A DNA stretch of 64,000 bases from Sarcocystis neurona (Eukaryota; Apicomplexa; Conoidasida; Eucoccidiorida; Sarcocystidae): contig KL647306.1 of NCBI GenBank assembly GCA_000727475.1, positions 1,739,332 through 1,803,331 on the forward strand, written 5' to 3'. Position 1 is the stretch's first letter, and each line of letters begins with the position of its first letter. Below the pieces are notes generated by a model. That model was not told where the DNA came from, did not search any database, and saw nothing but the letters and a program-made list of their open reading frames with translations. Positions 47,301 through 57,458 of this stretch are shown in pieces. The translations under genes and the position numbers were made by a program.

Positions 47301-49824
47301 CTCGTGCTGCGTCTTCTTCTCCTTCACATGGCTGCTCGTCTTTGCTGTCAGCGACGTTCAAGGGCTTCACCTCGTCCTTGTGGTACACGTCGCATGCGGC
47401 ACGCTGGCGGCAGACCTGTATCATGTCGCTTGACGTCTTGCGACCGCGGTGGCCCCCGCCTACGTCTGCGCTGCAGCTCCTGCTAATTTCACTGTCGCGC
47501 CGGGTGTTCGCGCGGCGTTTAAGCTGATCGACGGCAGAAGCGGTCAAAAGCAAGGCCTCATCTTGGTTTTTTTTACTTTCTTCCTTAAAAAGGGAGCCGT
47601 GCGTTGCTGCAGAGCCTCCTTCTGTACCCTCGTCGCTCCCGCTGAAGACTTGAGCAGCAACGTTGCTTTCACTCCTGGAGCGCTCCTCTGGCAGTTGCTG
47701 GCGCTGCTGCAGCTGGTGTCGGTGGCCGACCGACTCCATACTGGTGGACGAGCTAGTGAGACCTCGCTCCTGCTGAGCGGCAGCCGACCTTCTTCGGTGC
47801 TTCAACAACCAGCGTAGGAAGATGTGGAACGGAGCCCGTTGCATCTCAGCTTCATCTTTGTTGCAGTTATTGTAGAAGAGCCACGTGGCTACACAGAGAC
47901 ACGTACTTAATGTGTGGCCCGAGATAATCATATCGGTGCACTGCGGCAACTGGAAGGTGGAAGCAAGAACAACATTTTCGACGAAATCTTTTGCCGAATG
48001 AACAGGTCTCACCTTGCAGTTGGGGACGGACGCGGGCATCGTTGTCAAAACTATAGCTATCCCACGCAGCCAGTACGTGGTGGCCATCAAGAAAAAATAA
48101 CGACAGATAATCAACAAGTTGAGAGGCAGCTGCACAAAAAATAGATGCCTTATTAGCGTTACTGCCAGCAGCGGGACAGTGAGCCCGTCTGTGACGGCCT
48201 GTGTGAGCCCTGGGGGAGGAGCGCCACCAAAGACCAGGTCATGAAACCTATCTGGTAGCTTCGGCTGCGGGTTGTGCTGGTACACCAGGTCCGAGACCGT
48301 AGACAAGGCAGACATTGACACATCGGCAACAACGAAGTAGCAAAAAATCCAGAACAGTCGCTTCGCGAAGAAAGACAAGGCACTGCTGCGCTTGTGGGGC
48401 CCACGTTGCCACCAAAAAGCCTTTCCCAGCAATCCCACATTTGTTGCCCGACTCCACCACGACCCACCACGAGTACCAGCGGCGCCAGCAACACCTCCCA
48501 CGTCTTCTACCAGCGTTCCTTTACCGGCACCTTCTGACAAACGTAAATCTCTGGCGTACGCTTCAGGAGGGCTCAAAAATCTGCCCGCGTCCACATAAGT
48601 CGGCAGCGACAAAGCGTCTGCCTCCTCTCCTGCGGCCTCCTCCGGTGCTTCTCGTGGTGAGGCTCCTCCCTCTGCGGCTTCTGCTCCTGCAGCTACCCGG
48701 GTGTCGACAGCAAACTGCGGAGTTATCCAAATGCACGGCTTCACAATCAGCAGAGGCTGGGCCTTCTCGAGGACAACGGAAGACCTGTCTACGGTGCTTC
48801 GCCGTCGTCGGCGGTGGGAAGAAGCAGGGAGACTCGTTTCCTCCTCACGGTCACCACCGGCGTCCAAAGTGGCCAGCCCTCCTGCAGCTTCTTCTTCATT
48901 AACGTGGTTTCTGCTGTGTGGATCCTCTGTGTCTTCTGAAAAATTCCGTTCCCCCCAAAACATCCGCCTCCACGCTGCAGCGCCTGCAGTGCGCGGTCGC
49001 GACGGCGGAGACGGTGCATGCGCTTCGGCCCGTCCTGTCTGCTGCCGTGACTTTCTGCTTCGGTCACCACCTCGTGCTCCTGCGTCTCTGTTTCTGGCAC
49101 CCGCTGGGCTTCCACGACGCTCTTGAAAACCTTCTGTGAGTACGTCTAACTCTCCCGAACCTCGGGAATTCACGTGCTCTGCTCCCTGCTGCAAGGTCTC
49201 TACTACTGCTACTTCGTCGCCGCTTGTCGCTTCTGCAGGTGGCGCCCGTCCGCCAGCAGGAAGCACCAGGAGCTGCCGCTCGCTAAATCGCCGCCTAACC
49301 GATTCCCGTGCCGCTTCGGATGTGCTGCTGTTGGTGCTGCGCCTCCTCCTGGAGGCCCCATTATCAGGAGCGTAGTCCACTTGCGGAGAACCGCCTTCGA
49401 GTCGCGTAGACACGGTACTCCTACTTTGAACGCTTCCTCTTCGTGATACGACTCTGCGAGTAGTTTCACGTGCCGCTGGAAACCTCTGTTGCACGTGAAG
49501 TTCGCGAGCGTTTGTTCTCGCTGCTGCTGGCTGCCTGATTGAAGAAAGCTCAGGAGACGAGACGCCGTCGGAACTGTCCCTCACCACGGTATTAGGCGGC
49601 TGCAGCCAAATCGAAATGGCAGACGCCGACGCCTGGGCACCAGGTGCAGCCGCAGCAGCAGCCAAAGCAGCAGCGGAGCACGCCGCAGACCGATCAGCAC
49701 CAGCAGCGGTGAAGTGAGGAGTTTCTCGCTGCTGGCACAAGCGGCGCGGCACCGACGTAGCGGCAGGACGTGAAACCCCGTGATGCGCGGCGGCAGCACC
49801 AAAGCAAGAAAACGTGCGCGGCAT
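44389..49824 (-). CDS. sphingolipid synthase (SMS/IPC synthase, PAP2_C family), split catalytic core
   Basis: Single-exon gene of 1811 residues from ATG at 49824. The enzyme class transfers a phospho-headgroup (phosphocholine, phosphoethanolamine or phosphoinositol) onto ceramide in Golgi-type membranes. All four family motifs are visible: D1 PKLPDRFHD near residue 525, D2 RGIAIVLTTMP at about 584-596, D3 CTDMIISGHT with His637, and D4 CHYTVDIFFG with His1334 and Asp1338. These three residues correspond to the His-His-Asp triad. Hydrophobic helices lie at about 480-502, 540-600, 632-655 and 1295-1365. D3 and D4 are separated by 697 residues instead of about 43 in human SMS1; the insert (about 665-1290) is low-complexity Ala/Ser/Glu/Gly/Gln. 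N-terminal residues 1-470 and C-terminal residues 1370-1811 are also low complexity. Headgroup specificity cannot be read from the sequence; apicomplexan relatives make inositol phosphorylceramide or sphingomyelin. Confidence 0.9.
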   Translation of the reverse strand: MPRTFSCFGAAAAHHGVSRPAATSVPRRLCQQRETPHFTAAGADRSAACSAAALAAAAAAPGAQASASAISIWLQPPNTVVRDSSDGVSSPELSSIRQPAAARTNARELHVQQRFPAARETTRRVVSRRGSVQSRSTVSTRLEGGSPQVDYAPDNGASRRRRSTNSSTSEAARESVRRRFSERQLLVLPAGGRAPPAEATSGDEVAVVETLQQGAEHVNSRGSGELDVLTEGFQERRGSPAGARNRDAGARGGDRSRKSRQQTGRAEAHAPSPPSRPRTAGAAAWRRMFWGERNFSEDTEDPHSRNHVNEEEAAGGLATLDAGGDREEETSLPASSHRRRRRSTVDRSSVVLEKAQPLLIVKPCIWITPQFAVDTRVAAGAEAAEGGASPREAPEEAAGEEADALSLPTYVDAGRFLSPPEAYARDLRLSEGAGKGTLVEDVGGVAGAAGTRGGSWWSRATNVGLLGKAFWWQRGPHKRSSALSFFAKRLFWIFCYFVVADVSMSALSTVSDLVYQHNPQPKLPDRFHDLVFGGAPPPGLTQAVTDGLTVPLLAVTLIRHLFFVQLPLNLLIICRYFFLMATTYWLRGIAIVLTTMPASVPNCKVRPVHSAKDFVENVVLASTFQLPQCTDMIISGHTLSTCLCVATWLFYNNCNKDEAEMQRAPFHIFLRWLLKHRRRSAAAQQERGLTSSSTSMESVGHRHQLQQRQQLPEERSRSESNVAAQVFSGSDEGTEGGSAATHGSLFKEESKKNQDEALLLTASAVDQLKRRANTRRDSEISRSCSADVGGGHRGRKTSSDMIQVCRQRAACDVYHKDEVKPLNVADSKDEQPCEGEEDAARGAGERTADEGGSGQDMQAERCALTAVATRVLLRNEAVVGAAAGASGVCVTSRAGGSFRVAPVEGSTVSIGEPGTSCLNGTGCAANSACAAPFAACAGEGASPSAASTALCAAFAAAAAAVVEEEERESSTHLQEMEDFARAGAGHTAAGAAAHQGTCTDKEDCTVSQTQVKATVGEQAAGEMQCRTEDCLLLTSSRGGGKKARGSKQMDSEFPRASHVFRRPAALGQERPLSPGHCAPVTADGKSDFLGTHAAGGQEGEAAGLVSAFAPASCSARAAVAAVNNVEKLPDDSSSISQCTAGAGSCSSSEEEDGMRALLAPHQSRRHHNEKENTLHFSCCSMPPRLSSFFAATHESVAPDPAAEEEAPVSAFVPVDEAAGAGEEDTTGEHGGSVKKRYYGIRAQDGEEELERMGHYGSGERRAARGCRGKAGRQAGAGGGIIKGGFMHFCKSCVSYVGRRLVALLWWGCGWNLLGTWCILQAAANIIIIDASFCHYTVDIFFGMMFSFGCFTFYHMIVCLLWAAKTQDDGGAANFGDAYYAVVRVPAARLHRRRSSGYCRSVNSSSATSGAIWSDAPRVGGAARELPRAFSPSRRRAARAAAGGRVGVPDATAGTATARGPGGGVSQANAEIQRPYVERRLGGRGRKTREAGRGGDPSEREDDEDSGVAKRETAVPRADGSTAVALSVMREMESSMCHTDRESKVLPLAAGIGGTRSLRRAATPVEDVSQSANDGTAINAAGPASRGQGGAELAVANAAAEDEEAGEGLGRCSNGDKLQLLVLSQQGEKEEFAPLAARQQEIREVTAGGKRHVHITTHHLQERPPEAPLANMEEPREPRLLLWDCGEDAAEDTKQQQSSASCSSMHADKRNDRSRAGGAAPAGRHDRGACAAAGATQSEALRENQKKTRSSKDVLAKGVRATGHRVLQLVERAISGEPHADVAADIAISILRFPLVRCAAFFVARLEGLELP

Positions 49825-51609
49825 TTTGATGCGGGGTTCTACGTATACTCTTCCCTGCTGTTATTTTTCCCTGCTTACGCTGAAGTGCTGGGGCACACTG
49901 TACAGATCTACCTTTCCTTTCCTCCCTTCCTGGGCAGATTGTACTCTCAAGTCCCCCTGCAACGTGAGGAGTTCGACGTGCATAAGCGTACAGGTACATA
50001 AGAAGGCAGCCAACAACGAACGATATATTTTCCTGTTCCTAAGCTGTGGACGCCAGAGGCACGCTATGAACTGCACTCAAGCAGATCGCTAACTTGCACT
50101 CCTACTGCCGCGTCACGCACACATACACGAGTGCATCACACCAGGGAGTCATACTCGTGTACTCCCCAAGCTGCCACGCCTGTTGCACCAGAATCACCAG
50201 AGTATATATCAAGCCACAAAGACACGCCTGCGCGCTACACGAGGGAACATACGCAAAGAAGTATACGGACTGGTCGCGACAAGCATATGCAGTGACGAAG
50301 ACGATTACGCATGAAAGTCAACCACAGAGATGAAAGACGAAGTACTCAGCAACCACAAGACGGTGTGAATCGCATTCAACGTCTCTGCCATTGCCACCAC
50401 GCCGCAGCTGTACAACTCTGGGCGGTGTGTATCTTGCATTTGTCTTGCTGACGATTCAGCCCCTCGTTCGCTTGACGTCTTTCTGCCGCTTCTGTGTATA
50501 TCTAGCTCATTGACGAGACTCTAACATATTCGCCGGCACACGAAAGTAGGGAAGTAGTGAGTTTTCTTGGCTTCTCGCACCGTTGCAGATCGACGCAATC
50601 ACAGGCTGCACCTGCAAGTACGCCACGGCAAACCGTCCTATCCGAAATTCGTGCTGGTCAATCACCAGGAAACAAGTACTACAACACAAAAATATTGCCG
50701 AGATTCCCCCACACAAAAGCGTGCACCAGGTTCTCCCTCTACGCAGAAGCTGCTGCACTCTGTGCAGTGCATGTACACACCATGTGTCCACAACGACGAC
50801 TGCGCGCAAACCCTCCGGTCCGTCAGCGTCAAACGCCGCGTTGCCCCTACAAGTTCCCCGAACAGCAGATCTATCAAAACACAGGACACTGCCGAGAACC
50901 CGGCGCAAGGACGTGAACCGGGTCTCAACGTTTGCGTCCTGTAGCACCCAGGACCTACTATAAAACGCTTTGCGGCGTAGAGCCGACGCGGCCACAAGAC
51001 GTTAGGCGAACCTTAATCAGGCAAGAATTTGTACTCGCCACGCCACCAGGAAAAGAGTGAAACATTTGCAAACACAGAACAGCTGCTACGAGCCCCGCAC
51101 CAGGGTGTGAACCGAGTCTCCACCTCTCTGCCCCGCACGCAGCAGCTACGGATCCCTCTACGCCCTACGCAGCCACCAAGGGCCTGCGATAAACCGCGTA
51201 CGGGCTCGATGTCGTGTTGACCCGAGGGACCGTCGTTGAGACCCGGGCGCACTGCGACACGCGTAGCTGTGCCGCTGTCTTCTGCAGCAAATATAAAACT
51301 GTACGTGACCCGAGGCACGTCGAAGTTCTGTGGCCGCGCGTGCTGCTGATGTCGCTCTCGACGCTGTTGCTGTCCTGTCGCAGATTTTGCGGGATGACTT
51401 CGTTCTGCGTCTTTTGCGGCTGAAGTCTCGCTAACGGCAGTCTGAACCACGCACACTCAGTACACACGGAAAAAACTGCCCTGCGGGGTGAAGCTCAAGC
51501 CAAAGCAACTCCACGCAGACGTCACCGGCTCTCAGGAGACCCCTCTGTGAGCAGCCTAGAAGACAAGCCTCTTCCGGATAAAATATATCGGACGACTGCT
51601 TTCCGTACA
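49825..51609. other. upstream region of the sphingolipid synthase
   Basis: I see no supportable gene. Two related segments containing GTGAACCG.GTCTC occur near 50911 and 51107, about 196 bases apart, with similar neighbouring words (CAGCAG..CTA, CACGCAGC). They look like an old duplication. The promoter of the minus-strand synthase should lie at the left end, but no motif could be assigned. Confidence 0.45.
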
Positions 51610-51825
51610 ATGAACGCGCACGAAGACCGACGTTCAACTCTCTTCGCTGCGTCTATCATTGCCTGTGTATTACGGGCTGCTGTTGTGGGGACTACTGCAA
51701 TTGCTCCTGAAGATCAGGCGCAGTTGTGGCGCAGCAAGGTCGCGGCAGAACCTAGCTGCACGGTTTCTTTAGCGCTTTCGACGGGCGTCGGGGCAACAGC
51801 AGCAGCAGCAGCCGATAATGTCTAG
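51610..51825 (+). CDS. weak candidate: small protein with N-terminal hydrophobic segment
   Basis: An ATG at 51610 opens 71 codons. The start is hydrophilic (MNAHEDRRST) and is followed by LFAASIIACVLRAAVVGTTA, which could act as a signal anchor, and then an Ala/Ser/Thr-rich tail. No splice partner is established, and the frame overlaps another open frame starting at 51818. It could equally be the first exon of a gene continuing to 52544. Confidence 0.25.
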   Translation: MNAHEDRRSTLFAASIIACVLRAAVVGTTAIAPEDQAQLWRSKVAAEPSCTVSLALSTGVGATAAAAADNV

Positions 51826-52280
51826 GCTGCTGCTACGTGTCGTTGCACATCCTTGCGCAAATAGTAGCACGCACCGCGTGCAGGTCATCTGCTGTGTTGC
51901 TCGAAAAAAGCACGTGACTCCTCCTGGGCCTGCTGCGGAGAACGGGGGTGCTGTAGACAGTATTCGGCTGTCACTGCTGCGATGCGATGCAATCCTGTCC
52001 TGCTGTCGTACGCGCAGCGAGGACGATCTCTCTGCTGGGCCTTCTGTTGCCTTTCTGCAAACGCTGCGCTCGCGCTGAGTCTCCTTGTGCTTCGCGGGGC
52101 GATGCTGCGGAGTTCAGCTTCGCGACTGCCGCTGCTGTTCCTTTTACTGCTGCGACGACAAGCAGCTGCTGCTACTCCAGCTGCTCCGTCGGACAGCGGG
52201 GGCACCTCTTTCACAGACGGCGAAATCTTCAAGCAAGCAAGCGGGATCCCTCTTCGGTGCTCTCTCTCTCTATGAAAGCC

Positions 52281-52544
52281 AGAAAGTAGCATGTAGAAGT
52301 GTCTGGTCGAAACACAAAGACAAGTGGGTGCACATTAGGAAAGGTACGATACGAGGATAAGGCGCTGCTCGTGGAGTCAGCAAGCAATACGCACGCAGTC
52401 TCACTAGCTGCGCGTGCCCTTTTCGCACGTGAGCTGGTGCAGCAGTTAGATCTTCGCTGCCTTAGTAAGCGGGAGGCGACAATGGAGTTCATACACCGTG
52501 AACCGGGATATGCACACGTACGCACATACTTGTGTACACAGTAT
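52281..52544 (+). CDS. candidate exon region, unresolved frame
   Basis: A CTCTCTCTCTCTATGAAAGCCAG acceptor precedes a segment that is open in two useful frames. One reads KVACRSVWSKHKDKWVHIRK and reaches a GTACGA donor near 52343. The other reads through YEDKALLVESASNTHAVSLA and ARALFARELVQQLDLRCLSK towards a GTACGC site near 52519. The composition looks coding, but I could not fix the frame or connect it to a start. The 5' side may include a signal-peptide-like segment at 52102-52170 (MLRSSASRLPLLFLLLLRRQ). Confidence 0.3.
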
Positions 52545-53081
52545 TCACGTGTAGACACAGTAAGTACGTATACGTGCATGTAGGACAGACGTGTTTACAT
52601 CTGTATACCTACGCGTATGACCTATGTCTCTGTAGACATGTCGGCAGCACGGAAGGCTTGTGCAGGCGCACTTTCAGTGCTTTAGTGCGTCTGATTAACA
52701 CTTGCAGTCACGAGTGCATCCCCCCAACCTTCATCTATGGTCGTCGCTTTTCAGACCGGATGGCGCTGTTATAGTTGAGGTCACGTGTACACACGTACGT
52801 GCTGTGTGGTGGACTTGCGTATCCAGACTCTGTCTTATACGTGCCCACGTACGTCCTGCCACGTCGGCACCGACTCTACTGGAAGAGGCACTTGGAGGCT
52901 TTCTACAGCCTGCCGCTGCGCCGAAATACTGGGAATCAATCCTCTACAGAGACGCGAGACCGCAAAGTATCACGTTGAAACTAGTGGCCTGCAATAGCCA
53001 CGACCACCACTGACACACAGTTGTACAAAGCGCGGTCTCCTGCAGCTGCAAAAATAACGTAATAGTTCACGTCTAGACAAT
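52545..53081. other. short spacer
   Basis: This contains the last coding-looking stretch at about 52870-53013 on the plus strand (ALGGFLQPAAAPKYWESILY), without clear splice sites. I can support nothing else. The end of the segment is the 5' flank of the secreted-protein gene. Confidence 0.35.
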
Positions 53082-53764
53082 ATGAATTCTATTACGGCCT
53101 ACGTCGTGCTTGCTCTTCTGTCTAAGTTGTGGACGTCGAACGCTTTTTACGGCGTGGGCGGAGACAACAACAAGAAAAATACAGTGTTTGCGACGAACGC
53201 AACTCGGCTAAATGGCGATCACGGAAACAAAACGTTAACTACTCAAAAGAAATACAAATGCTACAAACTCATGCATTTCCGGACGGGAAACAATAAAACA
53301 ATCGATACCGTCCGCAGAGCAGTATCAATGGGGGGGCACACAGCACGACAGCACATACTACAAGACATACAGGTGAGTTGCACTCAAGATGCATGTCTCC
53401 CCATGTCAGCTGTTCCTTTTAGACACGCCCCGAAATGAAAGAAACAAATCCACGGGTGTTCCCACAATATGTGCTAGCACGTCACACTACCACCATGGAG
53501 GCGCAAGCACGCTGCATTGCTCTTCCAACAGAAGGTGCGATGCGCGAACGTCTCAGTCTCTCTCGCTTTTAGGTGCTGCTACTGCTCGCCGAAGACAAAA
53601 ACCGAAAAGCGAAGGAAATTCTGAGCACGCGGAGATACGGAAGGTTAGTCGCCAGAGCCCACGTTACGTTGATCAACGTCGACGTGCTCGCCGGAGAGAA
53701 GCTACTAAGCTACACAGAGAGAGCGACCGAAACTCTGGTGCAAGTGGACGGTGTGGGCAGCTAA
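53082..53764 (+). CDS. small secreted protein, two exons
   Basis: Exon 1 is 53082-53372 (donor CAG|GTGAGT) and exon 2 is 53573-53764 (acceptor CTCGCTTTTAG); both junctions are phase 0 and the product is 160 residues. The N-terminus MNSITAYVVLALLSKLWTSN is a good signal peptide with likely cleavage after SNA. The mature part starts with an Asn/Thr/Lys-rich stretch holding several N-x-T sites (NAT, NKT), then a basic region. Exon 2 is helix-forming (KNRKAKEILSTRRYGRLVAR, VDVLAGEKLLSYTERATETL). There is no membrane anchor and hardly any cysteine. I do not recognise a family. In a coccidian this profile would suit a secretory-organelle or vacuolar protein, which is inference. A continuing open frame past the stop was not found. 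Confidence 0.65.
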
Positions 53765-56225
53765 CAATCAGTTTCTTAAGATCTGCTTCGTTGAAAACAA
53801 GTCACCCACAAGCACGGGTGTCTCTGCCTTCGCTGTTTTGGAAGAAAGAGACTTTTCTATAACAATTCGCGACTGTTCTTCGGGCGTAACCCGCAGCCGG
53901 AGTGGCAGCGACAAAAACAGCAGCGCTAGTGGCAACTAGCGCTGCGTAAAAGCGATGGCCACCGCACTAGCGTAACGTGCAGGGTCTGTATCTGTGACAT
54001 TCACAGCACGGCGTGAGCTGCGGGGTCCATAGGTGCAGCAGCAGCTATGACTGAGGATACAGGAAATAGTTCATCATTGGGATGAGGAGGCCAAAGCGAA
54101 GTGTCTAATTTGCGACAATAGTAGCAATAGTGACGACGACCAAAAGTATGCACTTGAGTAAAACGAAAAAGTACGTCGTTCTTGAAGGTAAAGAGGTGCT
54201 TGCTGACGGCGTACAAGAAGTAGGGAGTCACCCAGACAGGAAACCGGCACCTAGTCGTCGCCATCGTGAAACTGGAAGGTGTACCTTCTCAGGCCAATTT
54301 GCGAAAGACGTTTCGAGGCATGTCGATATTCGTCACAGGGCGTGGATGGGGAGTAGGTGCACAAATAGCGAGGACACATGTGGCCAAATTAGTATCTCAG
54401 CCCCCATTAACGAATGTAGGCGCATAACGGTAGACGATTAGTGAATTCTGGAGAGGCCTAATGACGCACTGATGTGTTTCCACAAAATAGAGTGTACGTA
54501 GAGGAAAGTAAATGACACAGTAATAGTCTGCGAAGTGAGGTAGAGGACCGCAAGGGGGCCCTTAGAATTTCAATGAGTTTCGAACAGTTCGTCCCTAATT
54601 ATGGGAATACAGGGTTGGCAGAGGCAAACTCACGAGGTGCGCAGGCGTGGGAGTGCTCTATTTGAGGCCCTCGCACATGTGAGGCCTGATACTCTTACTT
54701 GTTGAAACCACTAGTCATATACTAATTTTTTCATGCACACGTGAGAGATCCTGTCTTCACGGGACCTGCACATTCGTTTCATGCCTATGTTGCGTCCACC
54801 TCAACAAACCGTAAGACTCATGCAGCATTTGCACCCACGTATACGCACAATAGAGTTTGGTTTCACGTCAACAGGCTAGACGTCATCCGGATGTAGTGAA
54901 TGGAGAAATGAATCTTTTTTGCCATCGAGAGCAGCCACTCGAATTGTTTGTAAAAGTGGACGTACATGAGAAGTGAATGTGTGCCCGATGACGCCAATAA
55001 CACTTTGAATCTTCTACGTTATGTTGCTACCCTAGACGTGTTGCTTCTGTAGACACCATTGAGGTGGATCTGAGAAAGGAGCAGAAACAGCCGCATAGTG
55101 GAGGAGAAGCGGACGTTTTGCCTTTTGTGAGGTGTGAACGTGAAAATTTTCGTGATGATGTGTGCTCCGCACAACTTTTGGTAGAGGTGCTCGAAAAGTA
55201 GTTGGTTTCCCATTGGCAAACATCATTGCTTGGAGCCCTTCTTCTTTGGGATTTTTCTTTGCACGGTGCGTGGTTCGCATTGTGTGTGTTCGGGTGCGGA
55301 CTGCTGACATGAGCAAAGCTTTTGAAAGGGGCTTAAGCACTGGGCTGACTGAAGTGTCAATTCAGCACCGTCCTCAATTTAAACGGAAAAAACTGCGTAC
55401 GAAATAACTACAGGTCTGTGTCAATCGTAGGACACGACATTGGAGCTGAACATTCTCAGCAAGTCTGGTGTGGGTATTCTTCGTCCGTACTACGACCACG
55501 AGGACGTCATACGAGGGGAGGTCACACTACTTGTAAGTGACTCTCGGTTCTAATCGTATCATAGAGAAGTGCACGAAGTGGCTGGGGTAACACACTGTAA
55601 ATGCTATTTTACCCTACCGTCAGCGTATTCGCGCGCTGGCGGTTCCCTGCTGTGTCAGCTGCAGTGTGCGACTTTGTATGACAAGTTTTGTTCCAATGCA
55701 TACATCGATGCACACAAGTCTCACTGTTTTACCACCCGACTCGATAGTTGTGCTCCCTTTCTTGACACAGTTCTGGAGACAGCTCGGTACAAATTTGTGT
55801 CTTTGATTTTTGTAGAGAGCGCGGTATGAGTCCCTGTATTCTTTGTTTACAGTTTCCATCAACTTCTCGTCGATATTAATGCTTCAACATGGTTTGCAGG
55901 TGCTTAACGTAATCCTCACGTACGCGCGTATCCTTCAGAGTGACGCAAGAGAGGTTACACACGTCCACTGATCCTGGGAGCTGCGGAATTCTCTACAAAA
56001 GGGGGAGAAGACAAACACGCTGTTGAAGACACTTCAACAGAGAAGATCTGCGCCACAACACTCTTGCCGCAAAATACCAGTTTTCCTCGCTCTGCAGCGA
56101 CACTTCTACACGTGTCAATTCGTATCATGTATATACATGTGTAACGTGTAAGCTCTTAGTTTTCCTGTTGCGTGTGTCTACCCACACACATGCCTCCCCA
56201 CGAACCTACCGCGTGTGTACTGTCA
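53765..56225. other. intergenic region without supportable gene
   Basis: Only short frames are present. A 32-codon frame starting with ATG at 55309 (MSKAFERGLSTGLTEVSIQH, basic tail) resembles a ribosomal or RNA-binding terminus but is too short to call. No repeat of note was seen. Confidence 0.45.
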
Positions 56226-57458
56226 AGAGAAGTACGCGGCTGAACGACGCAACAGACCAGGATGAAAGATCACGATACCGTGTGTACCCGAGTAACCAAA
56301 AAGGAGGTGGGAGCAATCGCTGCTGTATGTCCTGACTATCGAACCTTGTCCACAGGACACTGGCGCTCACCATCTGGCACTATCATATTTCCACAAGGCA
56401 AGCAACAAGCCTTTTGCTCGTGGTTTCTGTGTACGATATACAGATATACAGCAGACAATATGTGCGAAACACCCTCCCGTTTTCTCTCCCGGCACACTGC
56501 AGAAGAGACCTTGTAAGCCGACGCATCTTCGTCCTACACAGGCGCATACGCCTACACCACGATGTGCACGAATAATGAGTCGCGCTGTTCTCCAAGAGCA
56601 CGCACACGTGGATCGGATTGTTTTGAAATTGCTGCAGATGTAAGTGTTTGCCCGACATCAGGCATGCTGTCATTTGCACATCGATCTCTTTTAACTTCTG
56701 TAAAAGAGCATGCCTGATGTCGGGCAAACACTTACATCTGCAGCANNNNNNNNNNNNNNNNNNNNNNNNNNNNNNNNNNNNNNNNNNNNNNNNNNNNNNN
56801 NNNNNNNNNNNNNNNNNNNNNNNNNNNNNNNNNNNNNNNNNNNNNNNNNNNNNNNNNNNNNNNNNNNNNNNNNNNNNNNNNNNNNNNNNNNNNNNNNNNN
56901 NNNNNNNNNNNNNNNNNNNNNNNNNNNNNNNNNNNNNNNNNNNNNNNNNNNNNNNNNNNNNNNNNNNNNNNNNNNNNNNNNNNNNNNNNNNNNNNNNNNN
57001 NNNNNNNNNNNNNNNNNNNNNNNNNNNNNNNNNNNNNNNNNNNNNNNNNNNNNNNNNNNNNNNNNNNNNNNNNNNNNNNNNNNNNNNNNNNNNNNNNNNN
57101 NNNNNNNNNNNNNNNNNNNNNNNNNNNNNNNNNNNNNNNNNNNNNNNNNNNNNNNNNNNNNNNNNNNNNNNNCATCGATCTCTTTTAACTTCTGTAAAAG
57201 AGCATGCCTGATGTCGGGCAAACACTTACATCTGCAGCAATTTCAAAACAATCCGATCCACGTGTGCGTGCTCTTGGAGAACAGCGCGACTCATTATTCG
57301 ATAGTGCCAGATGGTGAGCGCCAGTGTCCTGTGGACAAGGTTCGATAGTCAGGACATACAGCAGCGATTGCTCCCACCTCCTTTTTGGTTACTCGGGTAC
57401 ACACGGTATCGTGATCTTTCATCCTGGTCTGTTGCGTCGTTCAGCCGCGTACTTCTCT
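56226..57458. repeat. perfect inverted repeat around a scaffold gap
   Basis: The left arm starts at 56226 (AGAGAAGTACGCGG) and the right arm ends at 57458 (CCGCGTACTTCTCT). Everything I compared between the arms is identical in reverse complement, except that the left arm holds 185 extra bases (56385-56569). The centre contains 427 N (56746-57172). Just left of the gap a hairpin has 39-base arms (from TGCTGCAGATGTAAGTG to its complement). The 67 bases before the gap (56679-56745) are repeated exactly after it (57173-57239). Confidence 0.9.
56746..57172. other. assembly gap, 427 N
   Basis: A run of unknown bases. Open frames reported across it are meaningless. Confidence 0.99.

Noticed and set aside
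56383..57348. Long open frames through the gap
   Set aside because: They consist of unknown bases and the inverted-repeat arms, so they carry no coding evidence.
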